A stretch of DNA of 64,000 nucleotides from Ascochyta rabiei. Taxonomy: Eukaryota > Ascomycota > Dothideomycetes > Pleosporales > Didymellaceae. The stretch spans positions 868,001 to 932,000 of the forward strand of contig NC_082424.1 of NCBI RefSeq assembly GCF_004011695.2, given 5' to 3'. Numbering within the stretch: the stretch's first letter is position 1; each line of letters starts with the position of its first letter. The notes under the pieces were generated by a model. It made no database searches. It saw only the letters and a program-made list of their open reading frames with translations, and had not been told where the DNA came from. Below are positions 12,133 to 21,990 of this stretch, one piece after another. Made by a program: the position numbers and the translations under genes.

Positions 12133-13389
12133 TTTACTACAGCGTACAGGCTAAGTAAGAGGCAGCACTAATAGGTAGAGGAGCTGTTAAAGTTCTGTTT
12201 CTACCTTTACTTCTGCCTAGAACGCGTAGCAGCCTAACTAGATATACTAAGCTGCTAGGAACAGGACTATAATAGGAGGTTAGAGGGGGTCTATAGAATA
12301 ATAACTCTAGTTTTAGTGTTAGTAATTAGTATACTAGGCCCTAGTATACCCCTACTTTTTATTAACGTACATATATAATTACTATAGAATAAAGGTGTTT
12401 AGCAGGACGTAGGGTATATAGTACGCCTGTCTACTATCTATAATAGGGCCTACTAGTTCCCTTCTAAGGCTAAGACTACTTAGTAGATTACAGATTACAT
12501 ACTTAGTACTTATAGTACGCTGCTATAGCGTAGGGTTATATAGGTTCTATGTTAGAAGCTACTTATAACTACAATAATCTAAAGAGTACACAAATCTAAC
12601 CTAATAGGCTATCTAGGTGCTAACGCTATATTCTACATTATTAGACGTAATATCTACTAGAAGGGGATGTTATAGAACGTTTAGCATTATATCTATAACT
12701 ACTAATGTTTTAGCACGTATATATTACAGCGCTAACAGTAGAGCTTACTCTAGCTATTGCCTATTACTAACTGTTTTTAGTCCTAGATTTTAATAGACTT
12801 TATAGTTAACCTCTTTTAGGCTAATAAGAATATACTATACTATCTCTTAGTTATTATAGATTACCTTTCTAAGTATATACAGCTTAAGGCAATAACTTCT
12901 ATAACTACAGAATATTACACTAAGGTCTTCTACAACACGTAGTAGTAGTTCTAAGGCTTTCCTAGCTCTATAAATTTAGACTGCAGCTTAGACTAGTTAG
13001 AACATTTTTAGATAACGCTGTGTAGCCTTATAGGGGTAGACTAGCTACTCTCTACAGCCTATTACCTCTAGATAGATAGAAGGATAGAGTAGGCTAACTA
13101 AGAGGTGTAGGCAGTCCTATTAGTTATAGTTAACTTTAAACAGAATAACTAGCCTAACTACCTTCTAGCCTACTAACTAGCTCTTAATAATTGTAATTCT
13201 TTAGTTACTAGGGTTAGTTCTAACCTACTCCTCTATAGCTATAATATAGACCTCCTGTAGACAATAGTGCTCCTAAATATTAGCTAGAACACACTATAGG
13301 GACAGGTAGTCTATTTTCTAGACTACCTCTAGTAGGGTATAGAGCTTACCTAGGCAGCTATAGCATAGGCATAACAACGCACCTAGGAC
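12133..13389 (+). pseudogene. Gypsy F pol: RNase H end and integrase
   Basis: The frame resumes with YFTTAYRLSKRQH and CFYLYFCLERVAA, the end of RNase H, directly continuing the fragment that stops at 696. The integrase zinc-binding region follows (HKSNLIGYLGAN, then NVQHYIYNYQCF, where one Cys of the usual C-x2-C pair has become Phe). The catalytic core is near 12790-13080 (LIDFIVNLF, YLLVIIDYLSKYIQLKAI, GVDQLLSTAYYLQIDRRIEQANQ). Element E carries the same protein on the minus strand. The insertion of a foldback element interrupts the frame after 13400. Confidence 0.88.
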
Positions 13390-13409
13390 ATAACAGACTA
13401 CGCTAGCAA

Positions 13410-13545
13410 AAGGGTAGGGGGTACCCTAGGGTTGGGTAGAGGTTAGGTACGGTCCGTACGGACTAGGAGTAGGGGTAGGGTAGGGGTAGGGTCTATATGG
13501 GGTAGGGGTAGGGTAGGGTAGAGTTTAGGGTAGGGTCTGGTAGGG
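13410..13545 (+). repeat. GGGTAGGG-type G-rich array, left arm of foldback element
   Basis: Irregular repeats of TAGGG and TAGGGG run through this stretch, for example GGGGTAGGGTAGGGGTAGGG around 13472-13491. They resemble degenerate telomeric repeat (TTAGGG) and could form G-quadruplexes. The complementary C-rich array is at 14218-14455. Confidence 0.85.
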
Positions 13546-13548
13546 CCC

Positions 13549-14218
13549 GTAGGTGTCAGCGTCTAACTCTTTAACTAAAGCAGTTATTATAAAACTTGGT
13601 ACTACAGAAATGTAGAGCAAAACAAGCGCTTTCAAACGGTCCATAAACCATGAGAATCCGATTAAAACTAGTAGAGCTAGAGTAGTTATTATGTAGGCCT
13701 ACACTGTAACAACCTAGGACTTACACAACAACTGCTGTAACTCTACTAGTTTTAATTAGAATCTTACGGAATATAGACTGTTTAAAAGTGCTTTCCTTAT
13801 TCTATATCTTTGTAGTACAAAAATTCTTAATAGCTGCTTTACTGTAAGAGTTACAGGTAGGGGTAGAGGTAGGGAAGAGGTAGGCCTAAGTAGGGCCTGT
13901 AGGTGTCAGCGTGTAACTCTTTAACTAAAGCAGTTATTGTAAAACAATGTACTGCAGAAATGTAGAGTACAATAAGCGCTTTTAAACAGTCCATATTCTA
14001 TAAGATTCTAATTAAAACTGGTAGAGTTACAGCAGTTGTTGTGTAAGTCCTAGGTTGTTACAGTATAGGCCTACGTAACAACTACTCTAGCTCTACTAGT
14101 TTTAATTAGAATCTTACGGTATATAGACCGTTTAAAAGCGCTTGTTTTACTCTATATTTCTGTAGTGCCACGTTTTATAATAACTACTTTAGTTAAAGAG
14201 TTAGACGCTAACACCTAC
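13549..14218. repeat. Pair of nested palindromic units in the foldback element
   Basis: Each unit of about 310-320 bp is itself a near-palindrome with arms of about 150 bp. Its core contains CTAGTTTTAATTAGAATC facing its complement. The right half of the second unit matches the reverse complement of the left half of the first (GTGTCAGCGTCTAAC facing GTTAGACGCTAACAC). The whole segment can therefore fold in two alternative ways. Confidence 0.85.
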
Positions 14219-14455
14219 TCTACCTAACCCCTACCTGTACCCTATGTAGACTCTACCCTACCTCTACCCCTACTCTATGTAGACTCTACCCTACCTCTAC
14301 CCCTACTCTATATAGACCCTACCCTACCCCTACCTATACCCTATGTAGACTCTACCCTACCTCTACCCTCTTAGTATGGAATTAGCGTAGGTAGGGGTAG
14401 GGTAGAGTAGGGGTATATTACGTAATATACCCTATCCCTACCTAACCTCTACTCT
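14218..14455 (-). repeat. CCCTACC-type C-rich array, right arm of foldback element
   Basis: Irregular CCCTACCCCTACC repeats are mixed with a repeated block containing TATGTAGACTCTACC. They mirror the G-rich left arm. A short switch to the G-rich strand with an inverted junction is visible around 14390-14440 (GGGTATATTACGTAATATACCC). Confidence 0.85.
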
Positions 14456-14477
14456 TTTACTACTGTATAACAGACTA

Positions 14478-14990
14478 CAGCTATAGGCCTATAAAGTAGT
14501 ACTATATAGAAGATAGAGTGTAGTTTTCCCTCTACAGCGTAAAAACTAATAGGCTAAGCTAGAAGCTTAACTAGTTATAAGCCTAGTATATAGTAGTTAC
14601 AGTCTCTACCCCTTTAACTATTACTCTAAATTTACTAGGTAACCTCTATAAGATAGTGTATATAGACCTACTAGAATATATAGCTTCTAACCTACTACTA
14701 ACACAGCGCCTATAGGAAAGTAGACTAGGTCTACTAGTTATTCTAGAGGAGGATAATTTAACCCTAGCTAAATAGGAGGTAGAGGTAATTCTAAAAAAGA
14801 AGAAGGCCTATAGATAGAATAAGTTATAGGTTCTAGTTAAATAGAAAGGATATATAAAGCTAATATAGAAGCCTCTAGATATATTATAGAATATAATAGC
14901 CTAAAAGGCCTTTATAGTAGTATACACAGAATATAAGAGGTAGGTTAAGATAGAAAGAACTTTTATTATTTTATAATAACCCTTAAGAGG
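14478..14990 (+). pseudogene. Gypsy F pol: integrase C-terminal part and chromodomain
   Basis: After the foldback element the frame continues with LLGNLYKIVYIDLLEYIASNLLL. Near 14790-14890 it reads KKKKAYRQNKLQVLVK, a stop, KGYIK and KPLDILQNI (stops at Gln or Trp positions read through), the layout of a chromodomain (Y.VKWKGY....WEP...L). In chromoviruses this domain binds modified histones and directs integration to heterochromatin, which fits the setting. Stops are RIP-type. The equivalent in E is about 49560-49720 on the minus strand. Confidence 0.75.
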
Positions 14991-14999
14991 TCCTATTAG

Positions 15000-16840
15000 A
15001 AGATACTGCGCTAGGCCTAGTACCTAGCGTAGGAGAGCTTAGGACCCTATAGTAACAGCACAATACTACTTCTTACACTCTACTAGCTACTAATATAGAA
15101 ACTTAGTTCTTAAAAGATAGTCTTGTTAGATAGGGAATAGTAGGCAGTAGTAGCTATGTCTAGGGCCTAATTGCGTGCTATGCAGTAGTAGCAGTCCTAC
15201 TTATAGTTATCCTTCTTCTTATCCTTCTTCTTATTACTAATAGAGATGCTGTAGGCCTATTATAACTAGGCTAAGGAGTAAGGGGTAGGTGCTGTATTAC
15301 TACAACGTAGAGTATATAGCTCTAATAGGGAGAGTAAGTAGTAGTAGTAGAGAGGTAAGTAGACTTAGTAGGGGGGTAAGTAGATCTAGTAGGGGGAAGG
15401 GTAGTGCTTAGTAGGGGAGGTAGAGCGTAGGCAGCAGGACAGGTAGGATAATAATAGGTACTCTAGGCAGCAGCAGAGCGTAGTAAGCAAGCGCTTAACC
15501 TAGTTAATAGCCTCCTTTAGGGTAGATTAGCTACGCTCTTAATATAGGTAGAAGACTTATAGTAGTATAGGCCTAGACCTCCTTAAACTAGTTTATACGC
15601 TTAGTCTACGTCTTAATAGCTATTTCTATAGTAGACGTAAACTATTAAAAGTAGGTATTAAACTATTTACTACTGTAATAGCTAGATAAAGGTATAGTAG
15701 GCAGCGCAATCTACGTACTAGGCTTAGGGGGGGAACAGGCAATATAAGAAGAGGTTAGCTACTTAGCTAGTAAGGGGTTAGTGTAGGCTAGGTTAAGGGT
15801 AGACTTATAGGCTTAGTAGAGCTTATAGTCGGCACCTAAATAGTATATAGTAGATTAGTAAAACGCCTCTTATAGTAATAGGTAGGATACTTATAGATAA
15901 AGGTAGGCTACCTACCCTAGTTAGCCTTATTACTATTAACACTCTAGGTTCTAGCTATATTAATATAGACGTTACTACTCTATATAGACGACTTAATAAC
16001 CATTAGCTATATATTTAGACCTAGGATAAAGCTATATACCTAGATATACCCCTTAAAGTTATACTAGGTATAGTAGAGCTCTATATTAGTAGTAAAAAGA
16101 CTATTATCTTAATAATAAACGTGTTAGTACTTAGCGCAGGTGCAGTAGGTCTGACTAGTACTAGAGAGGCACTTAGCTATAGATAGAATTAGCTAGTAGT
16201 AGGCCTATAATAGACGTAAGACACTTACTAGACTAGCTAGTAAGAATAGTAAGCTAGTAGTAGGGGTAGTAGGGGACAGCGTAGGCAGGGATAGGGACTA
16301 AGTCCTTATTCTTAGAGTTACCCTTAACCTTATAGTTACTAATATAGTAATAGTAGGCTTTCTATAGATATAGTTGGATTCTATAATTAAAAACCTAGAT
16401 AACTATTATAAAATACTAGGGGAATGTTGTAGGTAGATAGAAGGGGACGTAGCAGGCTATAACTACCTCTACTAGAGAGACTACTAGCCCTATATCTAGT
16501 AGCCTAGTAACTAGAGCTAGGCGTAATAATAGATATATTATTTAAATTAGATAGGTAGGTATAAAAAGATAGGCAGGTATAATATAGGTAGGTTAGGTAA
16601 GAGTAGAGAGTAGTACAGCGTCTAATAAAGGAAGGTACGCTAGGTAAAATAAAAACAACCTAGGTATGTGTAGGGACTACCCTAGGTAAACTACAGACTA
16701 GACTAACAGCTAACCTACTAAGAGGTAGGCCCTTACGCAACTACAACTAGCTCTAGAATTTACCTACTACTAGCGCCTGCTAGTCTACGCAAAACGTAGA
16801 AAGGACCTAGTAAAATATATTTTGCTAGGGAGAGATAGGG
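15000..16840. other. 1.8-kb region between chromodomain and 3' LTR of F, conserved in E
   Basis: This region is colinear with 47620-49500 in E (opposite strand) and so is a genuine part of the element. It has no recognisable domain. On the strand antisense to pol, a stretch around 15450-15050 reads a Pro/Ser/Thr-rich segment (one frame: PPLLSTTLPPTRSTYPPT) and, in another frame, SNKKKDKKKDNYK followed by ARNQALDIATT and ELSFYIS. The sense strand is Gln-rich once stops are read as Gln. I cannot decide which strand was coding. It could be an accessory 3' frame or an untranslated 3' region. Confidence 0.4.
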
Positions 16841-16850
16841 AAAGGAGGTA

Positions 16851-17005
16851 TATTATAGGCTTAGACCTTATCTAAGCCTTAAGTAAGATAGGATAGTTAC
16901 GTGCTCTATAGACATATTAGAAGGACATGTAATGTGTTACCTCCTTAAGAGATATAATACTATATTAACCCTTATTACATCCTACCCTAAGGCTAGTTCT
17001 TAATA
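16851..17005 (+). repeat. 3' LTR of Gypsy F
   Basis: This 155-bp repeat is the reverse complement of the LTRs of E (47465-47619 and 54436-54590). It starts TATTATAGG and ends CTTAATA, RIP-altered forms of the TG..CA ends preserved in E as CCTATAACA. The purine tract AAAGGAGGT lies just before it. Confidence 0.9.
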
Positions 17006-19189
17006 CCTAGCTATTAAAGGTTACTTTATAAACAAGAGCTAGAAATTATAAGAAGTCCTTTTAGACTTTATTCTTATACGCAGAAAACATAGAGAATCCT
17101 CTATAGCATAGTAAGTTCTTTAACTTCTTTAGGAAACTAAAACTACAAAATAACTGCTTACTATTACTTGCAATAATGCTAGTAATAACAGTGCATAATT
17201 ACAGACCTTAGAGAGGTTACTATAGCAGAACTACATTACTTAGAATAGTAGAGAGAACACTATTTCTTATCTTATATATATAATTAACCTTATTATATAA
17301 GACATTATTTACTATCTCTAACTTAAGGTATTACTAGAACTAGAGTATGTATAAAGACTGCAGTAACGCTATATTAGAGGTATTAAAAACAGCATATCTG
17401 CTCTAAACTCTCTCTAGAAGGTAGAAATTATTTATTATATTATTTTATTATAACGTACTCTACGGTCGAGCGGATCACACGATCGAGCGGATTACTTAAA
17501 ACCCCACCAAAATTGCCTAAAACCACAACCCTTTATCTCAACAACCACGCAATAAAATCTTCTAAAATTTTTAGGACAGGGCTGCACTAATATAAATAAG
17601 AGTATTTAAAAGTCTTAGATTGCTAGAATCTATAACACAGACGTTATTAAGCGATTACTGTTTTACAGGGGTGTTTAGCACTATTTGTAGGCTATTTCTA
17701 TAACTATTATAGCTATAAAGCTAAAATCTAGATATGTACTTACTAATTACTATGCAATACTATTCTAAAATTTTAAGACGATTTTATTGCGTGGTTGTTG
17801 AAATAAAGGGTTGTAGTTTTGGACAATTTTGGTGGGGTTTTAAGTAATCCGCTCGATCGTGTAATCTGCTCGACTGTAGAGTACGTTATACTAAGTATAA
17901 TATAGATCTAAGCTATCTATATTACAATAGCTCTATTACTATAATAATTTAAGAGGTTTCTTACACTATAGAGTAATATTCTAGTAAATTATTAACTATT
18001 AGTTATATAAGATGTTAGGACTAGGTAGAACTCTACCTATAATATGTGTAAGCGCACACTAAAGCTTTAGGTCTACATTAATAAATAGTTAGAGTAAGAA
18101 ATTACACTAAAGGCACTAAGCTGTAGAGAAGGTGCTTCTACATATAATAAGGTAGCAGAAGCTAATTTTAAAGATCTTAAGAAACTTTAACTAGTAGTAA
18201 CTAAGTAGTAGAACCTGTAGGCTGTTACAATAGTGCTATAGTAATTTAAGAAGGTATCTAGTACCCTTAGTAAAACTTATAAGCCTCTTATCTAGCATAT
18301 CTAGCTAATATACAACTAGCTATTTAATTTCTTAAATTAGATAACTAAAGAGCTTACTAACAACCTAGGTTACGCTAATAACTTAGAATAGCTAGAAGTT
18401 GTAAAAGCAGCTGCGTAAAAGAGTTTTGTTAAGCTGTCTAAGTACTATTTAAAAACAGAGGATAGTTATAGGTTCTTATTTAACTATACAACTATTTTAG
18501 ATCTAAGCTAGAAGCTTACTATATATAAGGTAATGTTATTATAGTAGTTTATTATATACTATTACTTTCTACATTATAAGAATAATACCTAGGAAGTTTA
18601 AGATAAGTATATGTACTAAGAGTAATTCTTATAATACTTAGATTATTATAATAATAATAATTTAGGTCGCTCTACATAAGTACTTTACAACCCTATTTAA
18701 CAGTTAGTAGAAGATAATTAGTTCTAAAAACCCGCAATATTAGTCTAGTAACCTAATAGGAGCTTCTTATTCTATAGGTAGAGTTTAAACCTGTCTAATT
18801 ATAATAAGGAGGTAGCTTACACCTACTAAGAAGGAGAGGCCTATCTTAGTACCCCTTATATACAACAGGGAGATAGATTTAATCTACTAGACTAGTAGAA
18901 GGTTAATACTATAACTTATCTATAACTTGCTTATATAGCAAAAGATATACTTATAGTACTAATAATAGAAGTTAGAGTTAAATAGGTGTTTAATATAGCT
19001 AGGGATGTAATTAGGGACTAACAGTATAGGTTATCTGCTACTACAATACGCTAGATTATAATTCTAAAGAATTCTCTTACTTTAGCACAGATACAAGAAG
19101 GGGAGGAGGCAGCTTTAGATAAGCTAGATAATCTCTTTAAGCTACTAGCTTGTTCTAGTCTAGAAACAGAGGTAATAGAAGAAGAGTAA
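17006..19189 (+). pseudogene. hAT-family transposase, 3' part, interrupted by a MITE
   Basis: Reading past RIP stops gives a hAT transposase body: YKPLIQHIQLIYNQLFNFL, EDSYRFLFNYTTILDLS, then the C-terminal dimerisation region at about 18880-19060. That region reads RFNLLD, stop, stop, KVNTITY, AYIAKDILIVLIIEVRVK and VFNIARDVIRD, followed by RLSATTIR. The two stops at 18893-18898 stand where the conserved WW pair of this domain is expected (TGG to TAG). The frame ends with an acidic tail and TAA at 19187-19189. Such enzymes cut and paste hAT elements with 8-bp duplications. The N-terminal part, including any BED zinc finger, is missing. F's 3' LTR abuts at 17005, so F probably inserted here. 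No hAT terminal repeats were found. Confidence 0.75.
17451..17888. mobile_element. MITE with about 118-bp inverted ends and TA duplication (Tc1/mariner, pogo-like)
   Basis: The ends are inverted over about 118 bp, starting ACGTACTCTAC and each containing the subterminal motif CGAGCGGAT twice on the left (once altered to CGAGCAGAT on the right), then CTTAAAACCCCACCAAAATTG. TA flanks both sides; whether the first TAs belong to the element (17451-17888) or are the duplication (element 17453-17886) cannot be decided. The loop of about 200 bp has no coding capacity. Such elements are moved by a transposase from a full-length relative. Unlike its surroundings it keeps many CpA and TpG, so it has largely escaped RIP. 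It interrupts the hAT pseudogene. Confidence 0.88.
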
Positions 19190-19444
19190 CACAGTAGTAG
19201 TACTAAAGAAACTAGTCTATTAACTCTATCTTAGTAAGAACGGCGGCCGTAAAAGAGAGTAAGACTACTACGTTATTAGGATACATAGTTCTATAATAAA
19301 TAGCTGTTATAAATAGAGAAAATCCTAGAATTCTATTCTCTATTTAAATCTTTTTAAATTAAGTTCTTTATCTATATAGCATTTCTAAGTAGTATACTAT
19401 TAAGTATATTATCTATAGTATTATAGAAGATTAGGTAACTTTAA

Positions 19445-19708
19445 CCTACTCTACCCTACCCCTACCTAACCCCTACCTAACCCTGCCCTACCTAACCTCT
19501 ACCCCTACCTCTAGTCTGTGCAGACTGTACCCTACCTCTACTCTACGCTAGAGGTACCTCTACTCTACCTCTACCTAATATCTATATAGACTCTACTCTA
19601 CCTCTACCCTATATAGACTCTACCTCTACTCTACTTCTACCTAATATCTATATAGACTATACCTAACCCCTACCTAATACTAGAGTACCCCCTATTCTTT
19701 TACTAGCG
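19445..19708. mobile_element. Fragment of a second foldback element (C-rich arm with intact right end)
   Basis: A CCCTACC/CCTAACC array ends at 19708 with GTACCCCCTATTCTTTTACTAGCG. Its reverse complement (CGCTAGTAAAAGAATAGG) matches the left end of the element at 13401. Blocks with TATATAGACTCTACC recur as in the other copy. The palindromic core and the opposite end are missing, so this is a deletion derivative or a one-sided remnant next to the hAT gene. Confidence 0.75.
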
Positions 19709-20852
19709 TACTTACTAGTACTACTATAAGTAGATCTTATAACGTACTAGTTACCTAAAGCCCTATCTAATTCCTCTCTAACTTATTACTAACTTAGTGC
19801 TGCTACACCTATGTTTACCCTACACCCTAGACCAGCACTCTAATTCTTTCTAACTCTAATAAGGTATAAAAGGTATAAGGTTAATAGGTATAGATAGCTA
19901 GTTTTTAAGTATTCTTATATATAAGACCTATAGAAATAGAATAATTCTCTATATAAACTATTCTAGTGCTTCTATACACCTTATAGCAGATACCTATATC
20001 TATTAGAAACTTCTATTATCTTATATTATTACATTATACTTAAAAACTTATCCTAGCTAGTAATAGCCTTTAAAAAATATTATAAAGTTTTTTTAGTTAT
20101 TTTAAGTATCTCTAGATTTAGATCTCTTATAGTTATAAACTAAAACTAGGTTCTAATCATTATTTAATATAATAGTTAGGATTCTAGAGACCTTCTAGCA
20201 ACTAAAGCCTTTAGGTTTAAAATTTGCTACAACTTACTGCTCTAGAATTACCTTTAGAAAAAGCTGTGTTAGATTACACTAAGATAAACACTTAGAAATT
20301 ATTAAAAACCTACCTAAATTAGATTGCTATTAATGTTAGGTACTACTAACCCTAGTTTAAAGGACCCTATTAGAAGATCTACTAGGAATTAGGCAACTAT
20401 GCCTTCTAAAGGATTTATTAATAAACTACTTACTAAAAGTAAATTAGATAAGGACTTAGATTAGAAAAAGCTGCGTATAGAGATAGACTAACTATAGTCT
20501 AAAATAGCTAGGCTTTAAGTATAAACCTTTCTATATAAAGATAATCCTATACCTACTACTAAGTATTTCTAACTAACTTAGAGATATAGTTCTCTAATCC
20601 CGGTCTATACCCCTAGGCTTAGTAAATAAACTCTAACTATTAAAAAATTAAGTAATAGCAAAGAATCTACCTTTAAATAGTAGCAAGCCTTAATTTATAA
20701 CTAACTAAATTTTAATTTAGATTACTATCCTATAGAGAGAGGCTATATAGCTCTAGTATAGAGATATACTTCTAGGCTTACTAAGAAATACCTTAAGCTC
20801 TAATACTTATCTTATAACTTACATTGTTTTTAGAATACTAAGGAAATAATTT

Positions 20853-21086
20853 ATTAAAGTCGTACTTTAGTTAAAGACTATAAGTACTAATTTTATTAGT
20901 TCTTAGGGATAAGCACTAGTATATTAGTTAGGGTTATTAACTAAGTAAAGCCTGTAAAGATAGGGTGTAATAAGTAGTATAGAGTAGACTATCTAGTTTA
21001 AGAGTAGGTTAACATTCTAAAGATAAACTAAATTAATAAGGTTAAATACAACCTATAAGGGCTATGTTCCTACTAACTATATATTA
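20853..21086 (+). repeat. Repeat block shared with 58569-58805
   Basis: About 235 bp beginning GTCGTACTTTAGTTAAAGAC and ending GTTCCTACTAACTATATA are nearly the same at both places, differing mainly by transitions. Here the block sits inside a longer coding-like stretch, whereas at 58569 it is a short piece between two retrotransposons. Confidence 0.9.
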
Positions 21087-21156
21087 AGAAGATACAGTAT
21101 TTATTAATATGTAACTAGAGTTAGTCTAATAAAATACATAAGAGTGCTTATAAATA

Positions 21157-21224
21157 AGCATATTATACTATACTTATTAATAAGTAGTTATATATATTAT
21201 ACTTATTAATAAGTAGTTATATAA
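21157..21224 (+). repeat. Short direct duplication
   Basis: The sequence ATACTTATTAATAAGTAG followed by TTATATA occurs twice in tandem, and each copy contains the palindrome CTTATTAATAAG. No function is apparent. Confidence 0.75.
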
Positions 21225-21435
21225 CATCCCTATCTGTTCTATACTTCTCTATAGTTTATTTCTTTAGAATAGAGTTAGGGGTCTTAGTTAGCTAGTACTT
21301 AAGTTTATACTGTGCCCTAGTACAGAATTATAACATAATATTTCTTTCTTTTTTAGTTTATTTTTAAACTATATAATTGTTTATTATAGTTCTATATAAT
21401 CTATAATTTCTATATCTAGTAACTTATAATTTAAG

Positions 21436-21990
21436 ATGTCTTTATATACCTATAATATCTATCTTATATTAAAAATCCATTTACCTAATATACCTACTAA
21501 AGTCTCCTATAATTATTATTTCTTTAGTAGCTATAAGTACTATATTAAACTAGGTAGTCTAAAAGGTCTAAAGTATACTAAGTGTATAAAGGCTAGTAAG
21601 CTATATATAAACATATCTTAGGCGTTATTAGATAAGACTTATAAGAAGTTTAAGAAAAATTTAGAAGAAGATAAGTTACTTCTTATAACTGTAATTACGC
21701 AATTGTTACGTAATAAGAAAAACTTAAAATATGTAAATAAACGTGCGTAGTAAAAGGCGCTTTATTTAGTTAATAGAATAGTTAAGGCTAGTAAGTTAGA
21801 CCTAGCTAAGGAAGTTAATTCTAAATATTCTATAGCGTCTATTAGCATATATACCTTACTAGCTACCTAAAGTACTTTTAGCTTAATTAAGGAGTCTATA
21901 GTAAACTATAGTACCTACTTACTAATTAGTAGCAGCTTATAAGGTACACAGGAGTTTCCTATATATTTTCTAAGTCTAGAAATTCTAACT
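21436..21990 (+). pseudogene. Small coding remnant, possibly a zinc-cluster plus coiled-coil repeat protein
   Basis: The first 61 codons (21436-21621) are open. Reading through a few TAG stops extends the frame to about 21990. The product contains LKGLKYTKCIKASKLYINIS, resembling a C-x2-C...C-x2-C-I-K-A-G-K-x-C cluster with several Cys changed to Tyr. After it comes a charged helical segment (LDKTYKKFKKNLEEDKLLLITVITQLLRNKKNLK). Short proteins with a cysteine cluster followed by such a helix are common near fungal repeats, which is an inference from memory. The initiating ATG is uncertain because the frame is also open upstream. Confidence 0.4.

Larger units (their letters stand above)
13401..14465. 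mobile_element. Foldback (large terminal inverted repeat) DNA element inserted in F integrase region
   Basis: The left end reads CGCTAGCAAAAGGGTAGG and the reverse complement of the right end reads CAGTAGTAAAAGAGTAGAGG, so the termini are inverted repeats. ATAACAGACTA occurs at 13390-13400 and again at 14467-14477, an 11-bp target duplication; element E has the site once, unoccupied. Inward of the ends are G-rich (left) and C-rich (right) arrays, then two palindromic units (13549-13853 and 13899-14218) that are also inverted copies of each other. There is no room for a transposase, so it is non-autonomous. The 9-11 bp duplication and long arms suggest a Mutator-like or foldback element, which is inference. 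Confidence 0.8.
1..17005 (+). mobile_element. Gypsy chromovirus F, 5'-truncated by the window edge, with two nested insertions
   Basis: This is the 3' part of a Ty3/Gypsy LTR retrotransposon, read from the reverse transcriptase through RNase H, integrase and a chromodomain to a 155-bp 3' LTR. The frame is broken by element D (697-12128) and by a foldback element (13401-14465). Removing both restores colinearity with copy E (47465-54590, minus strand), which shows the order of events. Stops are mostly TAG at Gln or Trp codons, as expected from RIP. The 5' LTR and gag are outside the window. A purine-rich tract (16841-16849) directly precedes the 3' LTR, as expected for plus-strand priming. Confidence 0.9.
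19709..21420 (+). pseudogene. Unassigned degraded reading frame
   Basis: Once TAG/TAA is read as Gln, the plus strand gives a continuous protein-like stretch, best between about 20340 and 21090: MPSKGFINKLLTKSKLDKDLD, SKIARL, PIPTTKYF, PVYTPRLSK, IERGYIALV, RTLVKDYK, VKIGC and GLCSYQLYIKK. The first part looks like a coiled coil followed by a Ser/Thr/Pro-rich linker. I do not recognise a family. The segment 20853-21086 recurs at 58569-58805, so this is part of a repeat. A gag-like or DNA-binding protein of an unnamed element is possible but unproven. Confidence 0.4.

Noticed and set aside
13410..13545. True telomere or interstitial telomere from chromosome fusion
   Set aside because: The array is bounded by element ends with a target duplication and is mirrored by a complementary array. 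It is part of a foldback transposon.
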